Source: Sceloporus undulatus (lineage: Eukaryota > Chordata > Lepidosauria > Squamata > Phrynosomatidae). From it: a stretch of DNA of 64,000 nt. The position numbers and the translations under genes are program-made. Within the stretch, counting starts at the first letter, position 1, and every line of letters starts with the position of its first letter. The stretch spans positions 112,355,451-112,419,450 of the forward strand of contig NC_056527.1 of the NCBI RefSeq assembly GCF_019175285.1, given 5' to 3'. Below, in pieces: positions 22,840-33,583 of this stretch. The notes beneath the pieces were generated by a model. The model did no database searches and was not told the DNA's origin. It saw nothing but the letters and a program-made list of their open reading frames with translations.

Positions 22840-23497
22840 GTATAATATAATATAATAGTAAAATAATAATAATAAAATTTTATTTGTATACCGCAATTCC
22901 TGGGTAGATCATAGTGGTTCACAACATACAAAAATAATACAGTGAAATAACAACATATATCCCCAGTAACATCCAACATTCTTCCCGCACCAATTAAAAT
23001 TTCAGAATACAACCTAAAACATTACATCATAAAACCATTAAAAAAAAACCAATACAAACAACAGCTGGATCGAACCAATGTGCAACAAGGGGAGGAAGGA
23101 TGGTATAATTAAGGAACATGGGGGAAAGCTTGTCGGAAAAGATAGGTCTTCAAATTTTTCCTAAACAAGTCTATAGAGGTGACCGAGCGGAGCTTGTCGG
23201 GCAGAGAGTTCCAAATCTGTGGGGCTGAGATGGAAAATGCCCTTTGAGAAAATGAGATGTATCTCGACTTAGGAACTCTTAACAGATTCTTCCCACCCGA
23301 CCTGAGAGTGCCGGGCGGACTGTATGGGGAGAGGCGGTCCTCCAAGTACCCTGGGCCCAAGCCATTTAGGGCTTTATAGGTGATAACCAACACCTTGTAT
23401 TGCACTCGGAAGCGAATGGGCAGCCAATGTAGATCTTGTAAAATAGGTGTTATATGACTGGTCCTGGAGGATACAGCTTCTCACGCTGGGCTTTATG
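22840..23497 (-). mobile_element. L2-type LINE, 5'-truncated 3' fragment
   Basis: Encodes YKVLVITYKALNGLGPGYLE and IWNSLPDKLRS, the C-terminal end of the L2 reverse transcriptase protein. Followed by a 3' UTR ending GGTATACAAATAAAATTTTA and an ATT-rich tail (22840-22880). Same family as 33584-36662, more diverged. Confidence 0.85.
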
Positions 23498-23988
23498 ACA
23501 CCTAAGTTCATGATGAGATTTTACAAGTGCTGGGGTTCAGATTTTCAAATGAAATTTACAAACTAGAATTGGATGGGTAGCTAGTCAAAAGGAAACAGCT
23601 CTATATGCCATACAACATTCTAAGGTATTTTATTCTTTAAATCCTAATTCTTTAAAATCTGAATTCACATGAATCTTATGTAATTTATTCTTTAAAAGAA
23701 GCAGTTTTGAAATACCTGTACAGGAGAAATATTCATGTGAATTCAAAACTGCTAAAGCAACGGACTAAGCATTCTACATTAACCAAATAATTGAGCCAAA
23801 TGTCAGAAAAGCAAAGCATCTTTATTTAAAGAACAGGATTTGGTGGTGGTGGGAAAACCATCTTCAAATACTCCATCTTTGAATCATGGAAAATATCATA
23901 TATTCAGAATATCTCCAGACGAACTTTTAAAAAATGTTCTGCAATATTGTATGCAGTACGGTGCCTATTTTTAGCACAGACACTTGTT

Positions 23989-24890
23989 TTACTTATTTCT
24001 CCTTTTTAGCTGGTCCTTACTGTTCAGTTGAGGTCTCAGAACAATTATATAGCATTTAGGCGCAAATATAAAACCCAGTATACTAGCACTGGAGGTCAGG
24101 ATGGAGAAGATCTCCACAGCCACCATGTACTTTCCTTTGGTGCTTAGATAAGTTGGAATAAATGACACCCAAACACTGCAAAACACCAACATGCTGAAAG
24201 TGATAAATTTGGCTTCATTAAAAGTATCTGGGAGTTTCCGAGCAAAAAAGGCTACAATAAAGCTGACAAGAGCCAGCAATCCCATGTAAGCAAGGATTAA
24301 GTAGAACATGTTGGCTGATCCTTCGTTGCATCGTACTACTATTTCTTTGGGCAAAGTGTGCATCTCAAAGCTTGGGAAAGGAGGACTGGTGCATAACCAT
24401 ATCATGCAAATTATTATTTGAATAAATGAACAACAAAGAACAACAGAGGCTGCAAACTTTTTACCCACCCATTTCCTCAGCTTGGATCCTGGCTTAGTGA
24501 TCATGAAAGCCAGAACAACTGTGAGGGTTTTTGCCAAAACAGATGAAACAGCCACAGAGAAAATGATCCCAAAAGCAGTTTGTTGTAGTTGGCAAGTGAT
24601 TAAATCAGGATGACCAATGAACAAAAAGGAGCAGAGAAAACAGAGGAAAAGGGAAATGAGCAGAGAAAAAGTTAAGTTCTGGTTGTTGGCTTTGACAACG
24701 GCAGTCTTCCGATGCTTAATGAAAATTCCCAAAACAAAAACTGTGAACACAGAAAGTGACAGAGCTAGAATGGCCAAAACGATGCCCAATGGTTCATCGT
24801 AGGACAGAAAATTCATGTCTTTGGATAGGCACTCATTTCTCCTCCTGTTTGGATACTGATCTTCTGGGCATTTGAAACAGTCATTTTTAT
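23989..24890 (-). CDS. V2R-C exon 6 (seven-transmembrane domain)
   Basis: 902 bp with stop. Begins [15 protein letters not shown]. In place of the MNDC methionine it has lysine, so an ATG-based ORF call starts too late (24816). Contains [47 protein letters not shown] and [13 protein letters not shown]. Intact. Confidence 0.95.
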
Positions 24891-27800
24891 CTTTGAAATT
24901 AAAAAAGGAATCAGAAAAAAAAACAATATTTCAGTTTCTCAGATATACTATCATATGGTCTATTGCAATATAGATTTCAGTACTATAGGTTGCATGTTGC
25001 TATAGCAATTTATAGCTCTGCAACTAATCTGTTCAAACGTAGGTATGGATGCATCAATCTACTTTCAGGTCATCATTTTTATGGAATCATTTTAGTAATT
25101 AGTTAATTAAAATATTTACATTTTCATTTCTACCCAAAAGTGGTTGGCTTTCCTACATGTTCAGTTGTCAGAATATAAAATTGTAATGTGAATGAGAAAT
25201 CAAGATATGGTATAGTATAAACATAACAAAAGGTATACAAATGTAATACAAATGCAAAATGAGAAAAACATTGACAAAAAATAATAAAATTTAATCACAA
25301 TGTGCAACTAAAAGAAATAAGCAATGTGAAAACTAGCAATACTAAGACATTAACAGAGCCAGACTAATTACAGTCGACCTTTATATCCACGGATTCTTTA
25401 TCCATAGATTCAACTATCCACTATTTGAAAATATTTTAAAAAGAACATAAATTCTGAAAAGCAAACCTTGGTGTTAATATTTGATATAAGGGAGACTATT
25501 GGTGCATCTTCTTCAAATTGATTGTAGCTTCTTAATAAATTAACAAAACATATATCCACCCCAAAACTCAGATAAATAAAATTAAGATCCTGGGATATAG
25601 CCATCTCAATTCAGTCTCTGAATCATTTTTTCACAAAAATTCACATTCCTTTTCATACCCAATTTCCGCTAAAATATCATATGCAGCAAATATTCCTTTG
25701 AAATGCACAAATTTTCATATTCTTTTTCTCTTTAACATAATATTTACTTAGGCTTTTTAAAAAAACAAGTAGTGAACAGCATCACAAAATTCAGAGAACT
25801 GTGTAATCTAGAGGATAACTGTGTTCCAATTCATAAATTACTCCACTGTGTGATTAATGCTGGATTGTTGAAAATTGCATTAAATATATGTATGTATGTT
25901 TCTTGGAAGAGAAACTACTCTCCAGGTAGATGGCATGGAATCATGCAGGAATTTCATGTGCCCTTTCATAACATTTTAAATTTTGTATACCCAAGCATTT
26001 TTTTATGTAACACATCTGATGCCTGATAGTGGAAGATTTCCAGAAACACATTATTATTTTTCTCTATAAAAGAATACATTAGGAATGGAATCCTGTTAGT
26101 GTCTTGTACTTATTGTGTGTCTTTAGATCTTAGTGGTTCAGGCACTGGACAATGACTCTGAAAATCAGAATTCAAATTCCCATTCAGCCATGAAAACCCA
26201 CTGAGTGACCTTGGATGAGCCACATACTCTCAGCCCCAGAAAAGCCCCATGATAAGTTCAATGTAGGGTTGCCATAAGTCGGAAATGACTTGAATGGATG
26301 GAATCCTCTTAGCAGCCTCTTGTTGTTATGTGCCTTCAGGTCATTATTGGCTTATGGTGGTGACCGTATCAGGGTTTTGGGGGGGAGATTATTTCAAGGG
26401 GGGTTACCACTACCTTCCCTTGAAGCTGAGAGAGTGCGACTTGTCAAGGTCACTCTGTGGATTTCCACGGCTGAGCAGGGATTCAAACCCTGCTGTCCCA
26501 GATTTCTAGCCCAAAACTCAAACTACCCAATATGGTACTCCTTAGTGTCTTATATGTCTGTAGGTTCCCCTCCAGAAGCAATATGCATGCTTTTTTCCAA
26601 TGTCGAGTGTATGTTTATGCATATTTGGTTGTGCATACAGCTGCCCATTTGGTATCTTTGTTCAGTTGTGCCATGCAGCCATTCAGCACCAGGGCTGTAT
26701 AACACAATTAATATGTAACTCTCATTTGAAAATGCTCCAGAACCCCAATGTAGGATGGCTGCCTATGTCACTGATGTATAACTATGCAATCTCAGAGCTA
26801 TGAGTGCTACTTGGGTCCCAGAAAACCAACCTTCCACTGCTCAGTTAGGGATGACTTCAGCATGTTATTATATTCATTCTTCTTCAAAGTAACTCTTTAA
26901 GTTCTGCATGAGGAGTCTTAATACATTTTATAATATAACCTCTCTTACCCTTCACATCTGAAATTTTGCCTTCTGAACATGGAATACATTTGTAGCAGCA
27001 AAACGGCTCGCCTTCCTTTTTCATCCTGCTGTAGCCTGGCTGGCAGGGGTCATTACACAAGGCAATGGGCACGGTCTGTTTAAGCAAAAAGGAGATGAAA
27101 CATTGATATTCTTTTTTTATATAGTCAACGAAAAGAGATGAATGTTTTCAATTACACAAAAATCTTCCCAATCTGGGATGCCCATAACCCCAGGGAGTGC
27201 AAGATGGAATTTCAGGGGTGTGTGACAAAGCTGTTTTTGTTAATCTGCAATCAATTTCCTTTTGTCAATCAAGACAAAATCTAGGAGTTGCCAGAATTCA
27301 CAGGCAGATCTACAGACTGCAGCCAGCAAGGATGTTTTTGACAAAATCATGAATGAGAAGCAGGAGCAAAGACGTAATTGAATGTTATGTTCACAACTGA
27401 GATTGATTTTACTGTTTACATTTTTTTCTGAATAAATTAGAATCTAATTGCTCAAGTTAGATATGCATTTTATGTACTGAGTTTTGTCAGTCATACATTT
27501 ACAATAAAACTTCAGGATCGTTATTAAAATTTAAGCCACAATCTTGTTGCCTCCACCAGAAAATTGGCCATTAGTCTGGTAATATGTGGGTTCCAATCTT
27601 CCAATAAATATTCCACTGATAACCCATCCAAACAGAAATTTATCCCTCTCTTTACCCTTCATTTTCTGATACCACCTTATCCCTCTGCTACTATAAGGTA
27701 GGTTTCAGAATATGGAAAGGTTTAGGATTGCTGAATGGGTTCAGGAAGATCAGGCCCATTGAGAAGCAACTAAGGAATGGTTTTCCACCTCTATCCCACA

Positions 27801-30800
27801 TCTTAAATATAAAAAAGTTATGCTGAGTAGAATTAATTCAGGTTATGGGGGCACAATATTGAGTACTGCACACTAAAGAATCCAGTCTGTTCTTACCTGA
27901 TTAAATTGGATTTGCCATGTAATGATATTCTCATCAATGGACAACTGTCTGGCCAAGGTTGATTGAGGATCCATTCTTCCTACTTTCACTTTTGAGAAAG
28001 ATTGATTGGAGAAAGTAACCCAGTTGATGATATCAAATCCAGCTATCAATTCACCTTTCTTGTCAAAAGACACTGTGTCCCCAGCACTATTGTTAAATGA
28101 GATGCTTACTAAGAAAGAATGAAGCTGGAATGAAATAAGTTTAGCCAAGTTTTTAAAAACTGTTGGAAGGAGATAGTAATATTTGACTTGTGGTCCCTTC
28201 ACAAAGGGGTCTAATAAATACCCTTAAGGTGCCAGATCCCATCCAATCTTAGAAACTAAGCAGGAGCATGCCTAGTTGGTGCTTGGATGGGAGACTGCCA
28301 AGAAATATCAGATGCTGCATGCTATATTTTAAAAGAAGGAAATGGCAAACAACCTTATAGGATTCAACTACACTGCAGAAATAATGCAAATTGACACCAC
28401 TTTAACTGCCTTGCTAGAGTCATGGCAGTTAAAGTGGTGTAAAACTGCATTTATTCTGCAACATGGCTATACACTAAGTAGCAATCGTGAATACTTATCT
28501 AAGTATCTGATGCAGGGTCATCGCTGTTTTTATTATTAATGCCATTGATCTATTTTATTTTCTATGTAATAATTACTTGAAAATGCTGCAGCTTAGAAGA
28601 TTTCAGATGGTCTGTCTCTCCTATTGGAGCATGTTTTGTTCTTGATGAACACATGGCATGCAGAGCATGTGCAATAGCATAGACAGCATTGTAGATGCTG
28701 TAGCCTTGACTGGTCATACTCATTTCAAATAAAGGCCCAGGAAGGTTGTCCAGCTTCTCCTTCCCGGTGCAAATTCCTCCATCCACCTCTGTCACGTCAC
28801 TGTTTGGGAATGAACAGTTAAACGCTTGCTCCCAGAAGTCCCTGATAAAACCATCTCTATCAGAGTGGGGCTTCTGAACATGAAGGAAATGTTGGAATCC
28901 AGGTACTTGAGTGGAATGCACTGCGAAGGACAAGGCTCCATGGAAGACCTGTATATTCAAATATTGCAAAAATGGCTCCACGGAAAAATCCCAGTGAGCT
29001 GTCAAAACCCACACCTTGTTTAAAGGAATCATAACTTCTGATGCAAGCATATTGATCCCCACTTGCAAATCTAATATCATATGAGGATCGGCACTTATGA
29101 CACATACGTTCACTGTTGCTTTCGTTACCATCATTGCTATATTCATGAAGGGATCATAAAAGTTAATAACTTCTATAATGTTGCTCTGGGTTGGCATCCT
29201 TTTAGTGAAAGCAACGCAGATATCATTCTGAGAAAACTTGTGTCCCAAAGTTTGCACAAACTTTTCTCCTTTATCATCATCCATGGCCATGAGTCCAACC
29301 CACTTCCATTGAAAATGAAGGAGCAACTTGACAATTCCAGTGTACTGAAGTGCTTCGCCAGGGACCACACGGTATAAGAGGGAACGCTGAGTTACATCAT
29401 TCATGGCTGGTGCGTATAAGCAATACATGACCTAAGGGGGGAGGGGAATGTTTTTACATACATAAAATGTCTGAGAAATATAAAGTAGGCCCTACACGTC
29501 TGCTGGGGTTAGGGGTCCATGACCTCCATGGAAGTCGGGAAATCGCAAATAAAATAACACTATAATTTTTATCTGAGAAAACATCTCTCTAGGAATCTCT
29601 AGATCCTCCAGAAGAACTCTGTGGTCAACTTTCATAGAGATTTCATTAAGGTGAACCTATCATGGGGTTTTCTTGGTAAAAGTGTGTTTGTCATTGCCTT
29701 CTTCTGAGGCTGAGGTAATGCAACTTGCCCAAAGTCATTCGGTGGGTTTCCATGACTGAGCAGGGAATCAAACTCCAGTCTCCAAAGTCATAACCCAGTG
29801 TTCAAACCACTTCACCACACTGGCTCTCTATTTCTAGGCATGCACACACTTTTACAAAGGCATCTAGAGAAACTAGAAATCAACCTCAACTTACCTGTGG
29901 TATCTTGTAGAGGCTCAAGACGGTGGCTATGTGGAAGGAAGTTTCAGAATCAAGGCCTCCAATGATAGCTATTGGGTTCTTCTGCAAGTCACAATTGTAG
30001 TTGAGAACAGGCCTCTTCTGATTAAAGAGAAGATTCAAGGTGTTTTCATAAGTGATCTGTGCATCAAAGTGGCTGTCATAGACATGAAACCCCAAAGTGG
30101 TATTGGGTAAGATCTTGTGGTTTTCATTTATCTCTTTCACAGCAAATGCCAAAGAGAGGACATGCTGATATTTTTTCAGCAATACACTAAAGTGAGAGAC
30201 ACATAATATTTAAGAAATTATGCTCTATCTCATTTTTCTTTTCACTCTTTTCTGTTGTTGCAGACACATTTCCTTCACAGTCTGTTATACTGTCTATAAT
30301 AACCATGCCAAAATCACTCTTATTCAGAGACCATCAGGAAATTTGGCTGAAGAGGTGGATAAGACAGTTAAAGAATCTCATCTTCATGGCAAGATTTCTT
30401 GGCAAGATTTGTTCAGAGGGGCTTTGCTTTTGCCTTCCTTTGCAAGCGAGAGAGTGTGACTTGTCCAAGGTCACCTATTGGATTTCCATGGCTGAGCAAG
30501 GATTATAGTTCAGTATTCAAACCACTACACCACTCTGGCTCTATATTACATATATGCATAAGCAACATGGTATAATGGTTTGAGAATTGTACTATAACTA
30601 GAAAACAGGGTTTGAATCCCAGCTTGGCCATGGAAATGCATCGGTTAGCCTAGGGCAAATCTCACTCAGCCTCAGAGGAAAACAAAGGAAAACCTCCTCT
30701 GAACAAATCTTGCCAAGAAAACCCTGTAACAGGCCTTAAGGGTCACCATGAGTCAGAAATGACTTGAAGGCACACAACAACAACAACAACAACAACAACA

Positions 30801-32149
30801 ACCACTGTGCATTACATTATAGCTGTGTGCACTTGTGTACCGTGTTTCTTTTGGATTACCTGTCTGGGTGAAACATGGTTATAGATGATCCAGATTACTA
30901 GCCACTGAAGAACTAGATGTGTCTGGCCCCTTCCACCACAAGCATGGAAGTTGTAGCCATTCTGGCATATTGCCTCCAGTACAACATATTTGCATGATAG
31001 ATAAACATGACTAATAACTATGGAATATCTAACCCTTTAAAATGATCTATGACAGCAACCTCCATGCCACTTATAAAATCACTCTATGCAATGCAGTGCT
31101 GAATATGCGTTTGTCTATAGTTTTTTCCCAGCCAGATCCTAACAATCTAATTTACAACAACTTATTGTCTATTTTGATTCTCTGGGACAGCAAAAGTTAA
31201 TAGGAATGTGCAGGCCAATTGCCCATGCTACCTGAAAAGAAGTAAATAGAGAAGGAACCTGGAGAAACACTAGGACAAATGAGCTTACTTCCTAGAATTA
31301 TTTGATGTGACAGAAATTATTGAAGCAAATCTAACAATGAAACTAGACCTGTTTTTCAAACTGCTCGATATTGGAAAGATATTGGAAACACTAACACAAG
31401 AAGAATGATATTGAAGACTGGCAATTTAATGAAAATTGATAAATTAATGAGACTATTAAAAGAGAAGACAATTTGAAGCTTTGGAAAGGATTGGAAAATG
31501 ATGAAATCTGAGAGAAAACCTGGGAACCTTACTAATGACAGTTGTGATAGATTAAATAATGGGTATTTAGTAATAAAAGACTGTTCATTTACTGTAGATG
31601 AACACTATAAATTTCCTGAACTGAGAAATCAATTACATAACAAAGGTAGCCATCAGCCAAACAGTAGGAAGCCACAATTTTATTATTTCTAATGTTTGTT
31701 TATTAATGTGATTTGTATCAAAATTTTAATAAAAAAATATATATTTTTAAAAAAGAAACAAACTCAACATGTTCTCCCACTCACCCTCTCCTCCAAAAAG
31801 TCTAAACACCACCACCATGTCCCAGACTAGAAACATAAATAGTTTATTTGCTGTGCAAACCATATCTTGCAGCATCTGTCTGGAATTATCCTAGAACAGT
31901 CATAGAAAGCAAAATAGCATCTTCTTACAGAGGCACAACTTTCCAATATGGAGTGGGATGTGTTGTAAAATCTGCTCCCTCAGAAAAGGAGAAGAGCTGG
32001 GAAGTGATCCCACCAATAATAAGGTCCCCTGGTTGATAATATTGGTATTTCAGCTGGTGGGGATTGTTCATGATACACATCTTCTTGCAATCTGTTTGAG
32101 GCAGCAGTAGAAGTATCAGAAGGCGTAAAAACAAGAAGTATCCTGTCAT
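23989..32149 (-). CDS. V2R-C: vomeronasal type-2 receptor, complete (6 exons, 874 aa)
   Basis: Complete V2R on the minus strand. Exons: 32149-31929, 30186-29895, 29431-28577, 28124-27897, 27075-26949 and 24890-23989 (221+292+855+228+127+902 = 2625 bp, 874 codons plus stop). Domain order by residue: signal peptide 1 to about 20, ligand-binding domain to about 532, cysteine-rich linker 533-574, seven helices to 874. Start is the ATG of [17 protein letters not shown]; an ATG 19 codons upstream is in frame but precedes a charged stretch. Exon 3 has the unusual donor CAA|GTAATT; all others are ordinary GT/AG. Introns carry inverted SINE pairs and a 5S-derived SINE. Closest relative in the window of the D relic. 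Confidence 0.95.
25371..25460 (+). repeat. Tigger-like MITE end fragment (V2R-C intron 5)
   Basis: TACAGTCGACCTTTATATCC followed by ACGGATTC is a Tigger-type terminus; the rest is eroded. The intron otherwise holds the SINE pair at 26110-26542. Confidence 0.5.
26110..26299 (+). repeat. tRNA-derived SINE (V2R-C intron 5)
   Basis: Plus-strand copy: CATGAAAACCCACTGAGTGA, then GCCCCATGATAAG and TTGCCATAAGTCGGAAATGA. Faces a minus-strand copy immediately downstream. Confidence 0.75.
26321..26542 (-). repeat. tRNA-derived SINE, inverted partner (V2R-C intron 5)
   Basis: Minus-strand copy: TGTTGTTATGTGCCTTCAGG through GGGATTCAAACCCTGC. Only about 20 bp separate it from the opposite copy. Confidence 0.75.
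26949..27075 (-). CDS. V2R-C exon 5 (cysteine-rich linker)
   Basis: 127 bp. Encodes [20 protein letters not shown] and [18 protein letters not shown]. Donor AAGG|GTAAGA, acceptor AAACAG. Confidence 0.93.
27076..27896. other. V2R-C intron 4, no recognised content
   Basis: AT-rich sequence with no repeat or reading frame I can identify. Confidence 0.5.
27897..28124 (-). CDS. V2R-C exon 4
   Basis: 228 bp. Encodes [20 protein letters not shown] and [20 protein letters not shown]. Acceptor TTCCAG, donor AATCAG|GTAAGA. Confidence 0.94.
28222..28352 (+). repeat. 5S rRNA-derived SINE (V2R-C intron 3)
   Basis: AGAAACTAAGCAGGAGCATG, CTTGGATGGGAGACTGCC and a GATGCTGCATGCT end follow the 3' two-thirds of vertebrate 5S rRNA in order. 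The next bases (GGAAATGGCAAACAACC) resemble the body of the tRNA-derived SINE, as in known 5S-headed squamate SINEs. Not a functional 5S gene: many changes and the 5' third is absent. Confidence 0.8.
28361..28462. mobile_element. Short foldback MITE (V2R-C intron 3)
   Basis: CTGCAGAAATAATGCAAATT and CACTTTAACTGCC pair with GGCAGTTAAAGTGGTGT and the TTTATTCTGCA end. A reduced copy of the 22108-22328 family. Confidence 0.65.
28577..29431 (-). CDS. V2R-C exon 3
   Basis: 855 bp. Contains [40 protein letters not shown] and [20 protein letters not shown]. The donor (TTTTCAA|GTAATT) lacks the G normally found just before GT, but position and length agree with the other V2Rs. Confidence 0.92.
29649..29829 (-). 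repeat. tRNA-derived SINE (V2R-C intron 2)
   Basis: GTGAACCTATCATGGGGTTT through GAATCAAACTCCAGTC, ending CACACTGGCTCTCTA, in minus orientation. Confidence 0.75.
29895..30186 (-). CDS. V2R-C exon 2
   Basis: 292 bp. Contains [20 protein letters not shown] and [16 protein letters not shown]. Acceptor CTTTAG, donor CACAG|GTAAGT. Confidence 0.94.
30384..30542 (-). repeat. tRNA-derived SINE (V2R-C intron 1)
   Basis: CTTGGCAAGATTTGTTCAGA through CACCACTCTGGCTCT, minus orientation, back to back with the plus copy at 30561. Confidence 0.75.
30561..30802 (+). repeat. tRNA-derived SINE with (CAA)n tail (V2R-C intron 1)
   Basis: Best preserved copy: ATGGTATAATGGTTTGAG, GTTTGAATCCCAGCTTGGCC (B-box-like), GAAATGACTTGAAGGCACAC, then CAACAACAAC to 30802. 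Inverted relative to 30384-30542. Confidence 0.85.
31929..32149 (-). CDS. V2R-C exon 1
   Basis: 221 bp. Signal peptide, then [19 protein letters not shown]. Donor CCTCT|GTAAGA. An upstream ATG at 32206 is possible but less convincing. Confidence 0.88.
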
Positions 32150-33583
32150 ACAGAAGGGGGAACCTTTTTCCCTCAGCAGAGAATATGTTCCAGTTATTAT
32201 CATCATCCAGCATCCGCTTGGTTAGAACATTCTGGTTTGTCTGGTTCTGGAGACTTCTGAAAGCATCCAGACTGACAGATCTTCCCTATCCCTTAAGGTA
32301 AATACCCCCTTCAAGGACAATACAGCCCTTGCAGACCACAATTCATCACTTCCCCAGTCACATGAGAGGCTATTTTATATATGTATTATTAATTTTTTGT
32401 TGCTTAAATCAACATTGTTGTGGAAGTAGCAAGACTGAATAACTGTTCTTCAATAATTCTAGATAATTATAAGTTAAGTAATCACATTCTCCAGAGTATT
32501 ATGTTTGGTAAGGCATCAAGTGTGGAATACATGGTAAAATAAACATGTGCACTAAGGTTCAATTCCCTGCTCAACCATGAAACCAACTGGGTAACTTTGT
32601 TGTTGTCTGGCTGGCTTAGGGGTCAGAGGATAGATGGCACAGGACACTAGAAACTGAAAAATGGCAGTGAGTTACTACCTTGATTTATGACTGCCCCATC
32701 TCAGTTTAGACACAATCTGGCAAGAAATTATTACCTTCCATACAATTTTAAATATCTATTTCCAGAATTATTTATTTATTTATTTATTTATTTATGTGCA
32801 TCTAACATTTGTTACTGATTTCAACCATTTTACATAAATAAAAAAGTCTGTGGGCATTAGTGAGGTGCTAATCATCTCCAGTTGTGAGACATGTCACAGC
32901 TAATCCAGATACATGGCCTTTCCAACTTGCTCATAGAACTCCTAATTGTGAAATACACAGAAATGGACTTGAAGAGGACACCAGGGAAAGACAGGCTATG
33001 GGAAGGCACTGGGTCCCTGGGACATATGCAGGGTATGCGGAGTGGCTGGGAATTGCTGGTCCACTAGAAAATGAAAAGACCAGACACAAAAGGTTTGGTT
33101 AAAAGAAAATCCACTTTAATTTAAATAATTAAAATGAGATCTGCAGAGTGAGCGGATTTCCTGTTCTTTCAAAAAAAATGCTGCAAAAGTCCAGATCAGG
33201 TATGGGATGCCAAGTTCAGGTACAGGATGCCTCTGGACTAGGCATGGAGGCATGCAATAATGCCCATTTTAAAAAAGTTTTAGCTCGCATTGAGGTTGGG
33301 AGGAAAGGCGATGCCCTAATCTCCTAGGTCTGACCACCACCTCCCCACTTCAGTTGAACTCAGTTCAGATTTTCCCCCATTAGCAGCTCAATAGATAATT
33401 GGTTAATGGCTAATAAAGTGGTCCTATTTCTTCCAGCTCTGTTGTCTGGTCTCATTCTTTCCAAGCAGGTCAGCAGAATGAGAGATGTTTGCACTTCATC
33501 GTGAAGTCTATAAGGTGGATAATTGTGTAGAGGTATCAGTCAAGGCTAATTTTGAAGATCACTCTTAATCAAATAGAGACATT
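32150..33583. other. Region upstream of V2R-C
   Basis: No gene recognised. Contains an (ATTT)n run at about 32765-32795. About 33220-33330 matches one arm of the foldback element at 61738-62055. Confidence 0.5.

Larger units (their letters stand above)
20324..23988. other. Intergenic region between V2R-B and V2R-C
   Basis: No gene recognised. Holds a foldback repeat at 20770-20942, a hairpin-rich segment at 21683-21870, a long-TIR MITE at 22108-22328 and an L2 3' fragment at 22840-23497. The remainder, including 20950-21660 and 23500-23988, shows only unassigned AT-rich sequence. Confidence 0.6.

Noticed and set aside
28222-28352. Functional 5S rRNA gene
   Set aside because: The 5' third is missing, many positions differ, and it continues into SINE-like sequence.
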